A stretch of 64,000 bases of DNA from Janthinobacterium aquaticum (GTDB taxonomy: Bacteria; Pseudomonadota; Gammaproteobacteria; Burkholderiales; Burkholderiaceae_D), in NCBI RefSeq assembly GCF_009208565.1, contig NZ_WFLK01000013.1, forward strand, positions 150,415 through 214,414, in the 5' to 3' direction. Positions 1 to 9,265 of the stretch are shown piece by piece (within the stretch, counting starts at the first letter, position 1; the number at the start of each line of letters is the position of its first letter). The notes under the pieces are model-generated. The model was not told the origin of the DNA. It saw only the letters and a program-made list of their open reading frames with translations, and did not search any database. A program made the position numbers and the translations under genes.

Positions 1-441
1 GCGGTAACCGGTCGTTGCCATGACGTTCGAGGCGGTACCGGCCAGGCCGATCACGAACGGGTCGGCCACGTCGCGCAGGGCCAGGTAGTACGGCGAATAC
101 TGGCGGCCCAGCGTGATGGCACCGGCGCTGCCGGTCAGGCCCACATACGCCTGGCGGCCGAACAGCCGGCCGCCCTGGCCGGAAGTACCCGTATCGATAT
201 TGAAACCGCTTTCCAGCACAAAGGTAGCGGCCAGGCCGCCGCCCAGGTCTTCCTTGCCCTTGAAGCCCAGGCGCGAACCGGAAGCGACGCCGGAAGCGAC
301 GCGGCTCAGGCGATCGCCATTGGCGTCTTTGTCAAACACCAGGCCCGCGTCAGCCACGCCATACACGGTGACAGTCGATTGGGCCATCGCGCCTTGTGTT
401 GCAGCGCCCAGCGCCAGCACGGTCAACAGGATTTTTTTCAT
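1..441 (-). CDS. Gram-negative porin, N-terminal part (gene runs off the left edge)
   Basis: The reading frame starts with ATG at 441 on the minus strand and is open to base 1, giving 147 residues. It begins with a cleavable signal peptide (MKKILLTVLALGAATQGAMA) followed by QSTVTVYGVADAGLVF. This is the typical mature start of trimeric general porins of Burkholderiales (OmpC/Porin_4 family), whose first beta-strand reads SVTLYGxxDxG. The following GSRLGFKGKEDLGGGL and the FGRQAYVGL strand fit the same family. The product would form an outer-membrane diffusion channel. About 200 C-terminal residues, including the terminal Phe, lie outside the window, so pore loops and selectivity cannot be judged. 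Confidence 0.9.
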   Translation of the reverse strand, partial: MKKILLTVLALGAATQGAMAQSTVTVYGVADAGLVFDKDANGDRLSRVASGVASGSRLGFKGKEDLGGGLAATFVLESGFNIDTGTSGQGGRLFGRQAYVGLTGSAGAITLGRQYSPYYLALRDVADPFVIGLAGTASNVMATTGYR

Positions 442-550
442 GAAAATCTCTCTCTTGTTTGTTGGGGTTAATAATTGATCACACTATTGAACTACTTGTT
501 ACTACACATCGAGACCAAAGAAATGGCCCGCTTGTGGCGGGCCATGGTGT

Positions 551-1864
551 TTAAGCCTTGTTAGCGTGATCAGCTTCGCCCCAATGGCTTTCCGTATTCA
601 TGTTCGCTGCATTGGCTGCAGCTGCTTCTTCTTCGGTGGCCAGGCCACCTTCCCACTTGGCCACCACGGCCGTGGCAACCGCATTGCCCACGGCGTTCGT
701 TGCCGAGCGGCCCATGTCGAGGAACTGGTCCACGCCCATCAGCAGCAGCAGGCCGGCTTCAGGGATGTTGAACTGGTTCAGGGTGGCGGCAATCACCACC
801 AGCGAGGCGCGTGGCACGCCGGCAATCCCTTTCGAGGTCAGCATCAGCAACAGCAGCATGGTGATCTGGGTGCCGATCGACAGGTCGATGCCATAAGCCT
901 GGGCAATGAACAGCACGGCAAAGGTGCAGTACATCATCGAGCCGTCGAGGTTGAACGAGTAGCCCAGTGGCATCACGAAGCTCGAGATTTTGCGGTCCAC
1001 GCCGAACTGGTCAAGCGCGGTCAGCAGTTTTGGATAAGCCGCTTCCGAGCTCGCAGTTGAGAACGCCAGCAGGAACGGTTCGCGGATCAGGCCGACCAGC
1101 TTGAAGATGCGCGGGCCGATCACCACCAGGCCGGCGCCGATCAGCAGCGCCCACAGGCAGATCAGGCCGACGTAGAAGCCGCCCATGAATTTGGCAAACG
1201 TGACCAGCACGCCCAGGCCGTGGGTAGTGACAACCGAGGCGATGGCGGCAAATACGGCCAGCGGGGCCAGGTTCATGATGGTGCCGGTAATGCGCAGCAT
1301 GACTTGCGCCAGCTGGTCGATCACGTTGGTGAGCGCCTTGCCCGACTCGCCCAGGCCGGCCAGTGCGCCGCCAAAGAAGATCGAGAACACCAGCACTTGC
1401 AGGATTTCATTGTTGGCCATCGCCTCGATCGGCGACTTCGGTACCAGATGGGTAAAGAAGTCCTTCATGGTGAAGGCGGCCGTTTTCAGATTGGTCGAGG
1501 CATGCACGTCCGGCAGCGGCAGGCCCAGGTTGGTACCGAGCTGCATGATGTTCGACAGGATCATGCCCAGCGCCAGCGATACCAGCGAAGCCACCAGGAA
1601 CCAGCACATGGCTTTCAGGCCGATGCGCCCGGCCGTCTTGCCATCGCCCATGTGGGCGATGCCGACCGTCAGCGTGGAAAACACCAGCAGCGCAATGATC
1701 ATCTTGATCAGGCGCAGGAAGACGTCGGTGATGATGGAAATATTGCCCGAGATTTTCTTGGTCATTTCCGCATCGGGAAACGCGGTATGACAACCGTAGC
1801 CCACCAGAATGCCAAGGATCATGGCAACCAGGATATACAGGGTTAATGGCCGTTTCTTTTTCAT
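551..1864 (-). CDS. Dicarboxylate/amino acid:cation symporter (DAACS family)
   Basis: This 437-residue inner-membrane protein imports acidic amino acids or C4-dicarboxylates using cation gradients. Family marks seen are the serine-rich hairpin AFSTASSEAA near residues 267-276, the unwound NLDGS motif at 305-309 (NMDGT in archaeal GltPh), hairpin 2 SKGIAGVPRAS near 344-354 and DMGRSATNAVGN at 383-394. Arg386 lies where GltPh uses Arg397 to hold the substrate side-chain carboxylate, so an acidic substrate is likely. The last motif residue is Asn where GltPh has a sodium-binding Asp. A strong ribosome site (ggaggag) lies just upstream of the ATG at 1864. It stands alone; choosing between glutamate/aspartate and succinate as substrate is not possible from sequence. 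Confidence 0.9.
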   Translation of the reverse strand: MKKKRPLTLYILVAMILGILVGYGCHTAFPDAEMTKKISGNISIITDVFLRLIKMIIALLVFSTLTVGIAHMGDGKTAGRIGLKAMCWFLVASLVSLALGMILSNIMQLGTNLGLPLPDVHASTNLKTAAFTMKDFFTHLVPKSPIEAMANNEILQVLVFSIFFGGALAGLGESGKALTNVIDQLAQVMLRITGTIMNLAPLAVFAAIASVVTTHGLGVLVTFAKFMGGFYVGLICLWALLIGAGLVVIGPRIFKLVGLIREPFLLAFSTASSEAAYPKLLTALDQFGVDRKISSFVMPLGYSFNLDGSMMYCTFAVLFIAQAYGIDLSIGTQITMLLLLMLTSKGIAGVPRASLVVIAATLNQFNIPEAGLLLLMGVDQFLDMGRSATNAVGNAVATAVVAKWEGGLATEEEAAAANAANMNTESHWGEADHANKA

Positions 1865-2123
1865 TGCTACTCCTCCAGGAAAAGCGCCGCTTGAGCGGAT
1901 TATTAATTGCGAGCAACTACTTAAGCTTGGAGAAAGTATTGCCTATTAACAAGCTCTTGCATGCCAGCGTTTTTGTGCTGCAGTCTTTACTTAGCAAAGG
2001 ATATGCCTGAAACAGGCGGTAGGTAAAAAACTTGGTAACTATATGATTTTTCTGCCATTTTCTGTTGTGCGCCAGCCGCAGGCGCAGCATTTTGCGCGAA
2101 ATCTTGGACGATGCACGACATGG

Positions 2124-2143
2124 CTGTATGAGTTTTCATACAG
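2124..2143. repeat. Perfect inverted repeat, 8-base arms
   Basis: CTGTATGA, a GTTT spacer, then TCATACAG. The arms match perfectly. No T-run follows on either strand, so it does not look like an intrinsic terminator. It could be an operator or an RNA hairpin in the region upstream of the symporter gene. Confidence 0.5.
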
Positions 2144-2180
2144 GGCCGGGCGCCTTAAAAAGCAAGATTGTCAGGACAAT

Positions 2181-2206
2181 AAAAAAGGCCCTTCTTGCGA
2201 AGGGCC
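2181..2206 (-). terminator. Rho-independent terminator of the siderophore receptor gene
   Basis: An 8-bp GC-rich stem (ggcccttc / gaagggcc, loop ttgc) is followed on the minus strand by a run of six T. It starts 28 bases after the receptor stop codon. Confidence 0.9.
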
Positions 2207-2233
2207 CCGGTGTACCACAAGTGGTTCAGGTGT

Positions 2234-4603
2234 TTAGAACTTGACGTTGGCCGTTACGCTGAACGAACGTGGCTGGCCTGGCGTGTAGCGGTAGCCGCTC
2301 TTGTTGATGGCCGCAACATACGTCTTGTCGGCCAGGTTGTAGGCGTTCAGCTGCAGGTCCAGGTTCTTGTTGACCGAATAGCTGGCCATGGCGTCCATGA
2401 CCCAGTACGAATCGATCTTGGCCGGGGTGCCATAGGCGCCGTCGGTGCCGCGCAGCATTTCGCCGACGTAACGTGCGCCGCCGCCGATTTTCAGGCCGAA
2501 GGGCAGGGTGTACGAAGTCCAGCTGGTGAAGGTGTTTTTCGGCGTGTAGGACAGGTTGTTGACGCCGCTGGCGGTGACCACGCGACCCGATTCCACGCTG
2601 GTGTTCATGCGGGCATAGCCGGCGCTGACCAGCCAGTTGTGCATGACTTCACCGACCACGCCCAGTTCCAGGCCTTGCACGCGCTTCTTGCCGGTCTGGT
2701 AGTAGATGGTCGAGATGACAGGGTCCTGTTCAACTTCGTTTTTCACTTCGGTCTGGTACACGGCGGCCGTCAGCGACAGTTTCTGTTTCAGGAAGTCCCA
2801 CTTGGTGCCGATTTCCTTGGTGGTTGTTTCCTGTGGATCGTAGCTCAGGTTCTGCGCGCTGCTCGCTGCCGTGCTCAGCGTGAAGTTGGTGCCTGGCGGC
2901 GCTTTCGAGGTCGAGTACAGCGCATAGACGCTGCTGTCCGGCGTCGGTTTGTACAGGGCTGAAATCTTGCCGTTATAAACCGTATCGCTGAGCGAGAGGC
3001 TGGTGCCCAGTGGCGTGCCGACAGGAATCAGCTGAGGCGCAGGCGCCGTGACGGCCGTTTGCAGCGTAATGGCGTTGTACTTGGTGCTGAAATGGTCGGC
3101 ACGCACGCCGCCGCTGATCTGCCACTGGTCGTTGAATTTGACCGTATCGAACAGGTAGGCGCTTTGCGTGTCGATCGCACCGTCGGTGGTGGCGCCGCTG
3201 CGTACCGGCTTGAAGACGGTGGTGCTTTCATGCGGGTTCGGGTTGTACAGGTTGGCCAGTGGAATGGTACGGGTCGCAGCAGCAACAGTCGACGCGCCCA
3301 GGCTGGCGGCAACGTAGCTGTAGTTGGTCTGTTTCTCTGACGTAAATTCCACGCCGCCCACCAGCGAGTGGCTGATGGCGCCGGTGTTGAGCTGCGCTGT
3401 AATCGTGCTCTGGTTGGTCAGGACCGTGTTTTTCTGGTCCTTGATGGTGCGGTTCGAGCGCGCCAGCAGCCAGGTCGACGGATTGGACGGCACAGCGCCC
3501 AGGGCCGCGTTGTTGGTCACCAGGTTGGCAGCCGAGCCCATGAAAGCCGACAGCAGGTAATCCTGCTTGGTCTTGCCATAGCGGGTGATGTTCTGCAGCT
3601 TCACGTTCGGCGAGAAATCATGATCGACCTTGACGGTCACCATGTCGGCCTTGACCTTGTCATAGTCCGATGCCAGGCCGTAGAAGTTTTTCGGATCGAC
3701 TTTCGGCGCCGAATTGATATAGGTGCGCACCGGATTGGTGGCGGTGGCGGTGGCCGGATTGTCCGGGCCGACGTAGCCAGGCAGGCCGATGGTCGGCACG
3801 CCGCCGTCGGGCACGTTGTCCTGGTCCACGTGCAGGAAGCTGGCCGTGACGCGCGTTGGCTTGCCCAGGCCGAAGGTGACCGACGGGGCGATCGCCCAGC
3901 GCTCGTTCTTGACTTCATCGCGCGCGGCATTGCCGCTGTCCTGTTTCAGCAGGTTCAGGCGGAAGGCGGTGCCGCTGTCGGCGTCGATCACGCGGTTCCA
4001 GTCGGCGGTGGCACGTTTTTGCTTGCCGCTGCCAACGGTGATCAGCGAATTGAACGCATTTTCCAGTTGTGGCGTCTTGGACACCAGGTTGATCGAGCCG
4101 GTTGGCGAACCACGGCCGCTGTCGGTGCCGGCCGGGCCTTTCAGCACGTCGATCTGTTCGATATTGAACACGTCGCGCGAGATCGAGCCGATGTCGCGCA
4201 CGCCATCGACATAGATGCTGCTCGATGCATCGAAGCCGCGCATATACACCGCGTCGCCGGTATTGGTGTTGCCGTTTTCACCGAGGAAGAAGGTGCCCAC
4301 GCCCGGGGTGTTGCGCAGTGCATCGGTCAGCGTCAGCGCGCCTTGTTGTTCGATCAGTTCTTTTTTGATGACAACGATGGTTTGCGGCGTATTGACCAGC
4401 GCTTCGGTGTACTTCGGCGACGAGGCCTTGTCGGCCTTGAAGTCGTTTTCCTGGGTGCCGATTACTTTGACTTCGTTCAGCGTCTGCTGCGATGCGTTCT
4501 GGCCTGCGGCTTGCGCGGCGACGGGCAGCAGCATCACGGCCAGGGCGGCGCCGACGTGCTGGTTGAAACGGGATGGGGCGTGTTTGCGGCTCTTGATTGC
4601 CAT
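2234..4603 (-). CDS. TonB-dependent catecholate siderophore receptor (Fiu-like)
   Basis: This 789-residue outer-membrane receptor takes up ferric siderophores with energy from TonB-ExbBD. It has a signal peptide ending near AQA33, a possible TonB box (EVKVIG near 45), a plug domain (LTDALRNTPGVG, YMRGFD, YVDGVRD, VLKGPAG, GSINLVSKTP, about residues 60-180) and a 22-strand barrel that ends in the usual aromatic residue (NVKF). The plug sequence and length are closest to the Fiu/catecholate group as I know it. A Fur-box-like site lies about 120 bases upstream and a clear terminator lies behind it, so it is a monocistronic iron-regulated gene. The exact siderophore is not predictable. Confidence 0.92.
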   Translation of the reverse strand: MAIKSRKHAPSRFNQHVGAALAVMLLPVAAQAAGQNASQQTLNEVKVIGTQENDFKADKASSPKYTEALVNTPQTIVVIKKELIEQQGALTLTDALRNTPGVGTFFLGENGNTNTGDAVYMRGFDASSSIYVDGVRDIGSISRDVFNIEQIDVLKGPAGTDSGRGSPTGSINLVSKTPQLENAFNSLITVGSGKQKRATADWNRVIDADSGTAFRLNLLKQDSGNAARDEVKNERWAIAPSVTFGLGKPTRVTASFLHVDQDNVPDGGVPTIGLPGYVGPDNPATATATNPVRTYINSAPKVDPKNFYGLASDYDKVKADMVTVKVDHDFSPNVKLQNITRYGKTKQDYLLSAFMGSAANLVTNNAALGAVPSNPSTWLLARSNRTIKDQKNTVLTNQSTITAQLNTGAISHSLVGGVEFTSEKQTNYSYVAASLGASTVAAATRTIPLANLYNPNPHESTTVFKPVRSGATTDGAIDTQSAYLFDTVKFNDQWQISGGVRADHFSTKYNAITLQTAVTAPAPQLIPVGTPLGTSLSLSDTVYNGKISALYKPTPDSSVYALYSTSKAPPGTNFTLSTAASSAQNLSYDPQETTTKEIGTKWDFLKQKLSLTAAVYQTEVKNEVEQDPVISTIYYQTGKKRVQGLELGVVGEVMHNWLVSAGYARMNTSVESGRVVTASGVNNLSYTPKNTFTSWTSYTLPFGLKIGGGARYVGEMLRGTDGAYGTPAKIDSYWVMDAMASYSVNKNLDLQLNAYNLADKTYVAAINKSGYRYTPGQPRSFSVTANVKF

Positions 4604-4722
4604 CTTGCTCTCTCGGTATGGTCAGGGAAGGTGTTCCTGGCTGGCGCGGCAGCAAGGCTTGCTGCCGGTCGTCGGTCTGGATACGAACTGTATGCCATTG
4701 TAATAATTGGTGGGATTTACGT

Positions 4723-4741
4723 AAATGAGAATCGTTATCAG
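4723..4741 (-). promoter_or_regulatory. Fur box upstream of the siderophore receptor gene
   Basis: The 19 bases aaatgagaatcgttatcag match the Fur consensus GATAATGATAATCATTATC at most positions and keep its central palindrome (GAGAATCGTTATC). It lies about 120 bases upstream of the receptor start and 125 upstream of nudC. Iron-dependent repression of the receptor is the natural reading. Confidence 0.75.
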
Positions 4742-4868
4742 TCTTGTTTAGAGTCGCATTTATGCAGCGTTTACGCAACGTTCCAATGTCTTATAAAAAA
4801 ACGCTGTTACGACCACTTGCCTTGCGTGCCATTTGCGCCGCGCGCAGGCATCGGCGTGCCGGAGTATG

Positions 4869-5741
4869 ATGAAACACCACGATTTCCTGCGAGCTTGCAT
4901 GCTGCATACGCCTGACACTTTTCTGCCCCTGATCGACGCGCCCGTACCGCCGCCGGCGCCGGCCGATACCTCGACCTTTGTGTTTCACCGCGGCCGCCTG
5001 CTGCTGCATACGCCCACCTTCAAGCTGGCCACGGCCGATGAACTGGCCGCGCTGGGGCTGGACCTGACGCCGGCGCAACCGGTCGGATCATGGAGTGGCT
5101 GCTATTACCAGACCGTGGCCGTCGACGACGAAGCCGTGCTGCAAGGGCAGCACGCCACGCTGGCCTGGCAAAGCCTGCGCTCGCTGTTCAATGTGGTCGA
5201 CGATGCCTTCCTGGGCCTGGCCAGCCGCGCCGCGCAACTGGCTGAATGGGCGCGCACGCACCGTTATTGCGGCGTGTGCGCCGGCGCCATGGTGCGCCAG
5301 CCGGGTGAGCGCTGCTTCAAGTGCATGGCCTGCGGCATGATGGCGTATCCGCGCATCTCGCCGGCCATGATGGTACTGATACGCAAGGGTGAACAGGTGC
5401 TGCTGGCGCTGCACAAGCATTCGCCGTCGCAGCGCTACAGCCCGCTGGCCGGCTTCCTCGAAGCGGGCGAATCGGTAGAGGAAGCCATCCACCGCGAAGT
5501 GATGGAAGAGGTGGGCTTGCGCGTGCACAATCTGCAGTATTTCATGAGCCAGTCGTGGCCGTTCCCCCATTCGCTGATGCTGGCCTTTACCGCCGATTAT
5601 CTCGATGGCGAGATACGGCTCGATGAAAATGAAATTGCCGAAGCGCGCTGGTTCGGGCCCGGCGACGCGTGGCCGGAGCCGACCTCCAGCGTGTCGATTT
5701 CGGCCTTGCTGGTGCAGGCGCACCGGCCGCCTGGCGTCTGA
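4869..5741 (+). CDS. nudC: NAD(+)/NADH pyrophosphatase, also RNA deNADding enzyme
   Basis: NudC hydrolyses NAD(H) to NMN(H) and AMP and removes NAD caps from RNA 5' ends. The protein of about 290 residues has an N-terminal NUDIX-like domain, a four-Cys zinc ribbon (CGVC ... CMAC), the full Nudix box GX5EX7REVXEEXGL (GFLEAGESVEEAIHREVMEE region) and the family marker SQSWPFPHSLM just after it, which separates NudC from other Nudix enzymes. ATG codons at 4866 and 4869 are both possible; ggag at 4861 fits 4869 better. An in-frame ATG at 4833 has no clear ribosome site. The gene precedes folE by 77 bases and may share its transcript. Confidence 0.93.
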   Translation: MKHHDFLRACMLHTPDTFLPLIDAPVPPPAPADTSTFVFHRGRLLLHTPTFKLATADELAALGLDLTPAQPVGSWSGCYYQTVAVDDEAVLQGQHATLAWQSLRSLFNVVDDAFLGLASRAAQLAEWARTHRYCGVCAGAMVRQPGERCFKCMACGMMAYPRISPAMMVLIRKGEQVLLALHKHSPSQRYSPLAGFLEAGESVEEAIHREVMEEVGLRVHNLQYFMSQSWPFPHSLMLAFTADYLDGEIRLDENEIAEARWFGPGDAWPEPTSSVSISALLVQAHRPPGV

Positions 5742-5818
5742 TCAAAAGCAGGGCAAGCCGGGCAGTTGCGAGAGATTTCTATATACTGTCGGCAATTAAA
5801 AATTTTAGGATAAGTAGC

Positions 5819-6385
5819 ATGTCTCAAGAAGAATTTACCGAGAACGACTGGCGCCGCCTGATCGCCAGCATCGGCGAAGACCCGCAGCGTCCCGGCCTGC
5901 TGGAAACCCCGGCGCGCGTGGCGAAAGCCTGGAAACACTGGACCTCGGGCTACGGCCAGGACCCGATTACGCTGCTCAAGGCGTTCGAGGACGGCGCCGA
6001 GCAATACAACGAGCTGATCGTGGTACGCGGCATTCCCGTCTACAGCCATTGCGAACATCACCTGGCGCCGTTTTTCGGCAAGGCCACCATCGGCTATGTG
6101 CCCAATGGCAAAATCGTTGGCCTGTCCAAGCTGACGCGCCTGGTCGATTGCTTCTCCAAGCGCCTGCAGGTGCAGGAACGCATGACCATGCAGATCGCCA
6201 ACGCGCTGATGGAAGTGCTGGAACCAAAGTCGGTTGGCGTGGTCGTACGCTGCCGTCACCTGTGCATGGAAAGCCGCGGCATCCGCACGCCGGGCGAAGA
6301 AACCATCACCTCGGCCATGCTGGGCCAGATGCAAACCAATCTGGGCATGCGCACCGAATTTCTGGCGCTGGCGCGCGAGAGTTAA
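5819..6385 (+). CDS. folE: GTP cyclohydrolase I
   Basis: This enzyme converts GTP to 7,8-dihydroneopterin triphosphate, the first step of tetrahydrofolate (and queuosine precursor) synthesis. The protein is 188 residues, usual for a type I enzyme. Zinc ligands are seen as Cys78, His81 (CEHH motif) and Cys149 (RHLCMESRG), with the catalytic His80 between them. GLSKLTRLVDCFSKRLQVQE is the conserved core. The start at 5819 is preceded by aggataagtagc. Its stop codon overlaps the stop codon of the convergent gene at 6382-6747. Confidence 0.97.
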   Translation: MSQEEFTENDWRRLIASIGEDPQRPGLLETPARVAKAWKHWTSGYGQDPITLLKAFEDGAEQYNELIVVRGIPVYSHCEHHLAPFFGKATIGYVPNGKIVGLSKLTRLVDCFSKRLQVQERMTMQIANALMEVLEPKSVGVVVRCRHLCMESRGIRTPGEETITSAMLGQMQTNLGMRTEFLALARES

Positions 6386-6747
6386 TACCGGTATTCGCTC
6401 ACCAGATGCTTGGTGAAGTTGTACTTGCTGCCACCGTCAAGCAGATCAATCAGGCGCTTTGGTGCGCTGGCTGACATGAAGGCGTCGGCCGCGCCGTCGG
6501 TGCTGCGAAACTTCATGCCCGGACTCAGTATCTGGCCGGCGCCGATCTTCAGGTGCTGGAAGCTCTTGGTTTTCTCATTGTTCAAAATGAAATGCAGTTC
6601 CTGGCGAAACGTCAGGAACGGTATCTTCAGCCACCATCCCTCATCCGTACCATAGTTCGTCACGCTGGAAAAATGCGTATTCTTGTCCGTCAGAGTCGGC
6701 TTGCCCAGCCGGTCGTTGATGCGTTTGATGGCGTCGTTCTTGTTCAT
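6382..6747 (-). CDS. Hypothetical protein, 121 residues
   Basis: I do not recognise this protein. It begins MNKNDAIKRINDRLGKPTL, has no signal peptide or membrane segment, is basic and contains a Trp-rich stretch (DEGWWLKIPF). The ATG at 6747 is chosen because agagaa lies just upstream; in-frame codons further upstream encode low-quality sequence with no ribosome site. Its TAA stop (6382-6384) overlaps the folE TAA stop (6383-6385) on the other strand. Base composition is somewhat lower in GC than folE. Confidence 0.65.
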   Translation of the reverse strand: MNKNDAIKRINDRLGKPTLTDKNTHFSSVTNYGTDEGWWLKIPFLTFRQELHFILNNEKTKSFQHLKIGAGQILSPGMKFRSTDGAADAFMSASAPKRLIDLLDGGSKYNFTKHLVSEYRY

Positions 6748-7037
6748 GGCGTTCTCTTGTGTGCTGCAGCAAAGCAAACGCGCATTCTGACACAATTTTC
6801 GGCTACCCAAAATTGCCGGATGATCATGTTTGTTGTTGCTGCATTCTATGCAACTATTTAACAACACCTGAAAAAAATTCATTGCCCAAAGGCATTGTAA
6901 ATGGCCTTCAATCAAGCGTATGCTGAAAGCGTCCGTACCGCGCCGACAGAGCGCCGGCGCCGCCGCATGGCCTGCTTTGCAGCAGCCTTGCGCGCTATCC
7001 ATGCCACTGCAAAATACGATAAGAGTTGGAGACAAGC

Positions 7038-8684
7038 ATGAGTAAAATGACGTTCAAGCAGAAGTTATGGATCCCCCTGATTTGCAGCCTGCTGTGCATC
7101 ACGGCCATCTTTATCGTCAACGCGGTCGAGGTGCGCAAGATCCGCATCGACGAGCGCAGCGCCGATATCGCCAACGCCGCCGACCTGGGCCTGGGCGCCG
7201 TCAAGATGCTGGGCGAGCAGGCCGCCAGCGGCGCGCTCACCACGGCCGAAGCGCAAAAGCGCGCGCTTGATGTGATCCGCAGCATGCGTTTTGGCGAAAC
7301 CGGCTACCTGGCCGTCATCAATTCGGACGCGGTGGTGGTGATGAACCCGGCCGCGCCCAAGACCGACGGCAAGAACATGACCGACTTCAAGGACGCCAAC
7401 GGCGTCTATCTCTACCGCGATATCGTGGCCGTGGGCAAGAGCGAAACCGGCAAGGGTTTTGTGCGCTACGCGTTTCCGCGCCCGGGCCAGCAGCAGCCTG
7501 AACCGAAGCTCTCGCGCGTGGCCGCCTACAAGCCATGGAACTGGAATATCGTGGTGGGTGTGTATATGGACGACATCGACGCCGCCTTCCGCCAGTCGCT
7601 GTTAGCGTCGCTGGGCCTGCTGGTGCTGGTCGGCCTGCTGCTGGCCGGCGTGGTCACCATGATCAACCGCAGCCTGCGCCGTGCGCTGGGCGGCGACCCC
7701 GAATATGCAGCTGGCGTGGCCGAAAAAATTGCCGGCAATGACCTGAGCGTGGCAATCCATACGCATGCCAAAGACCAGCACAGCGTGCTGTTTGCCATGA
7801 AAACCATGCAGCACAACCTGGCTTCGGCGATTACCGAAATCCGCCATAGCGCCGAGACGATCGCCACCGCATCGAGCGAAATTGCCAGCGGCAATATGGA
7901 TCTGTCGGCGCGTACTGAAATGCAGGCCAGCTCGCTCGAAGAAACGGCTGCATCGATGGAAGAGCTGACCTCGACTGTGACGCAGAACGCCGGCCACGCG
8001 GTGCAGGCCAACGAGCTGGCGCAATCGGCCTCGACCGTGGCGCGCCAGGGCGGTGCGGTGGTCTCGCAGGTGATCGGCACCATGGACACCATCAACGCGT
8101 CGTCGCGCAAGATCGTCGATATTATCGGCGTGATTGATGGCATTGCCTTCCAGACCAATATCCTGGCGCTGAACGCAGCGGTCGAGGCGGCGCGCGCCGG
8201 CGAACAGGGTCGCGGCTTTGCCGTGGTGGCCACCGAAGTGCGCAACCTGGCGCAGCGCTCGGCTGGCGCGGCCAAGGAAATCAAGGCGTTGATCGGCGCC
8301 TCGGTCGACAGCATTGCGGCCGGCAGCACGCTGGTCGCGCAAGCGGGCACGACGATGGATCAGGTGGTGGCCAGTGTCTCGCGCGTAACCGACATCATGG
8401 CCGATATCGCCGCCGCCTCGCATGAGCAAAGCACCGGCATCGGTCACGTGAACCAGGCCATTACGGAAATGGATACGGTCACGCAGCAGAATGCGGCGCT
8501 GGTCGAACAGGCGGCGGCGGCCGCCGGCAGCATGCAGGAGCAGGCCGCGGTGCTGGCACAACTGGTATCGCGCTTCAAATTGTCGGCCCAGGATGCGGCA
8601 GCGCCCCTGCGTGTGGTGGCAAGCAGTGCGCCGGCGCTGCGGCCTGCCGTCAAGCGGAGCCTGCGCAGCGTAGCGGTTGGTTGA
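7038..8684 (+). CDS. Methyl-accepting chemotaxis protein with single-Cache sensor domain
   Basis: This 548-residue membrane chemoreceptor has TM1 near residues 8-28, a periplasmic sCache_2-type domain ([46 protein letters not shown]) near 60-185, TM2 near 190-212, a short HAMP-like linker and a cytoplasmic signalling hairpin. The tip motif is intact ([38 protein letters not shown]). sCache_2 domains commonly bind small organic acids. It lacks the C-terminal EWEEF pentapeptide carried by the two other MCPs in the window. Start: ATG 7038 with ttggaga upstream. It converges on the lipoprotein gene with only three bases between stops. Confidence 0.93.
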   Translation: MSKMTFKQKLWIPLICSLLCITAIFIVNAVEVRKIRIDERSADIANAADLGLGAVKMLGEQAASGALTTAEAQKRALDVIRSMRFGETGYLAVINSDAVVVMNPAAPKTDGKNMTDFKDANGVYLYRDIVAVGKSETGKGFVRYAFPRPGQQQPEPKLSRVAAYKPWNWNIVVGVYMDDIDAAFRQSLLASLGLLVLVGLLLAGVVTMINRSLRRALGGDPEYAAGVAEKIAGNDLSVAIHTHAKDQHSVLFAMKTMQHNLASAITEIRHSAETIATASSEIASGNMDLSARTEMQASSLEETAASMEELTSTVTQNAGHAVQANELAQSASTVARQGGAVVSQVIGTMDTINASSRKIVDIIGVIDGIAFQTNILALNAAVEAARAGEQGRGFAVVATEVRNLAQRSAGAAKEIKALIGASVDSIAAGSTLVAQAGTTMDQVVASVSRVTDIMADIAAASHEQSTGIGHVNQAITEMDTVTQQNAALVEQAAAAAGSMQEQAAVLAQLVSRFKLSAQDAAAPLRVVASSAPALRPAVKRSLRSVAVG

Positions 8685-8687
8685 GAA

Positions 8688-9116
8688 TTATTGCGCCGGT
8701 GCCGGCCTGGCAGCCGCTGCCGGCGTAAATTCCAGCTTGTCGTCCAGTACTTCGATCTTGCCCACCGCTTGGCCCAGATCGGCTTTCGGATCGTTTTCCA
8801 TTTCGGTCAGGTTGTTGCAGGCATTGGTATCGGCCTGCCACAACTGATCGTCCATGCGGATATTGAAGATACCGCCGCCGGCTGAATACAGCTCGACCGT
8901 GATATCGGCCGGCGCATCGAGCGACAGCGTATGCAGGCGCTGGCAGTCGGGCAGGTTGGTGACCATCAGCTGCACTTCCACCGTATCTTGCCAAAAGTAA
9001 TTTTGCTGGCGGCGCACCGTCAGCGAATGGTCCTGGCCATCGATCATGAAAATGGCGAAGTCTTTGACGCAGCCAGACAGCAGCAGGCATAGCGAGACGA
9101 TCAGGATTTTGCGCAT
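8688..9116 (-). CDS. Small predicted lipoprotein of unknown function
   Basis: This 142-residue protein has a lipoprotein signal peptide with lipobox LLSGC (Cys16), so it should be membrane-anchored in the cell envelope. The mature part has two more Cys residues (in NLPDCQRL and TNACNNL) that could form a disulfide, and it ends in an Ala/Pro-rich tail. I recognise no family. It is convergent with the MCP gene and divergent from the GST gene at 9266. Confidence 0.7.
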   Translation of the reverse strand: MRKILIVSLCLLLSGCVKDFAIFMIDGQDHSLTVRRQQNYFWQDTVEVQLMVTNLPDCQRLHTLSLDAPADITVELYSAGGGIFNIRMDDQLWQADTNACNNLTEMENDPKADLGQAVGKIEVLDDKLEFTPAAAARPAPAQ

Positions 9117-9265
9117 GGTCGGCTTTCGTTGGGTTCAAAGGCGCAGCTGGCCAGCAGCCGTCTTGTTTTCCGCATACGTGGCATTATATCCATGCACACC
9201 AGTTGCGGCGCGAATAACTCTTTCGTGTAAGCAACTGCCATCCCGCATAGTTTAGAAAGAGCGCC

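Larger units (their letters stand above)
1865..2233. other. Intergenic gap between the symporter start and the siderophore-receptor end
   Basis: No convincing gene is seen in this 369-base gap. It holds the leader of the symporter gene (ribosome site at its left end), an 8-base inverted repeat at 2124-2143 and the terminator of the siderophore-receptor gene at 2181-2206. A short plus-strand open frame runs across the terminator and has no ribosome site, so it is not called. Confidence 0.6.

Noticed and set aside
1941..2000. Possible sigma-54 promoter (TGGCATGCAAGAGC) for the symporter, as known for dctA
   Set aside because: The spacing between the GG and GC elements is one base short and the TTGC box is not formed at the right place.
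2043..2237. Small plus-strand open frame of 64 residues
   Set aside because: It runs through the terminator hairpin of the siderophore receptor gene and has no ribosome site or recognisable sequence.
5766..5787. Promoter TTGCGA / TATACT in front of folE
   Set aside because: The two boxes are only ten bases apart. A -10 box alone is too weak as evidence.
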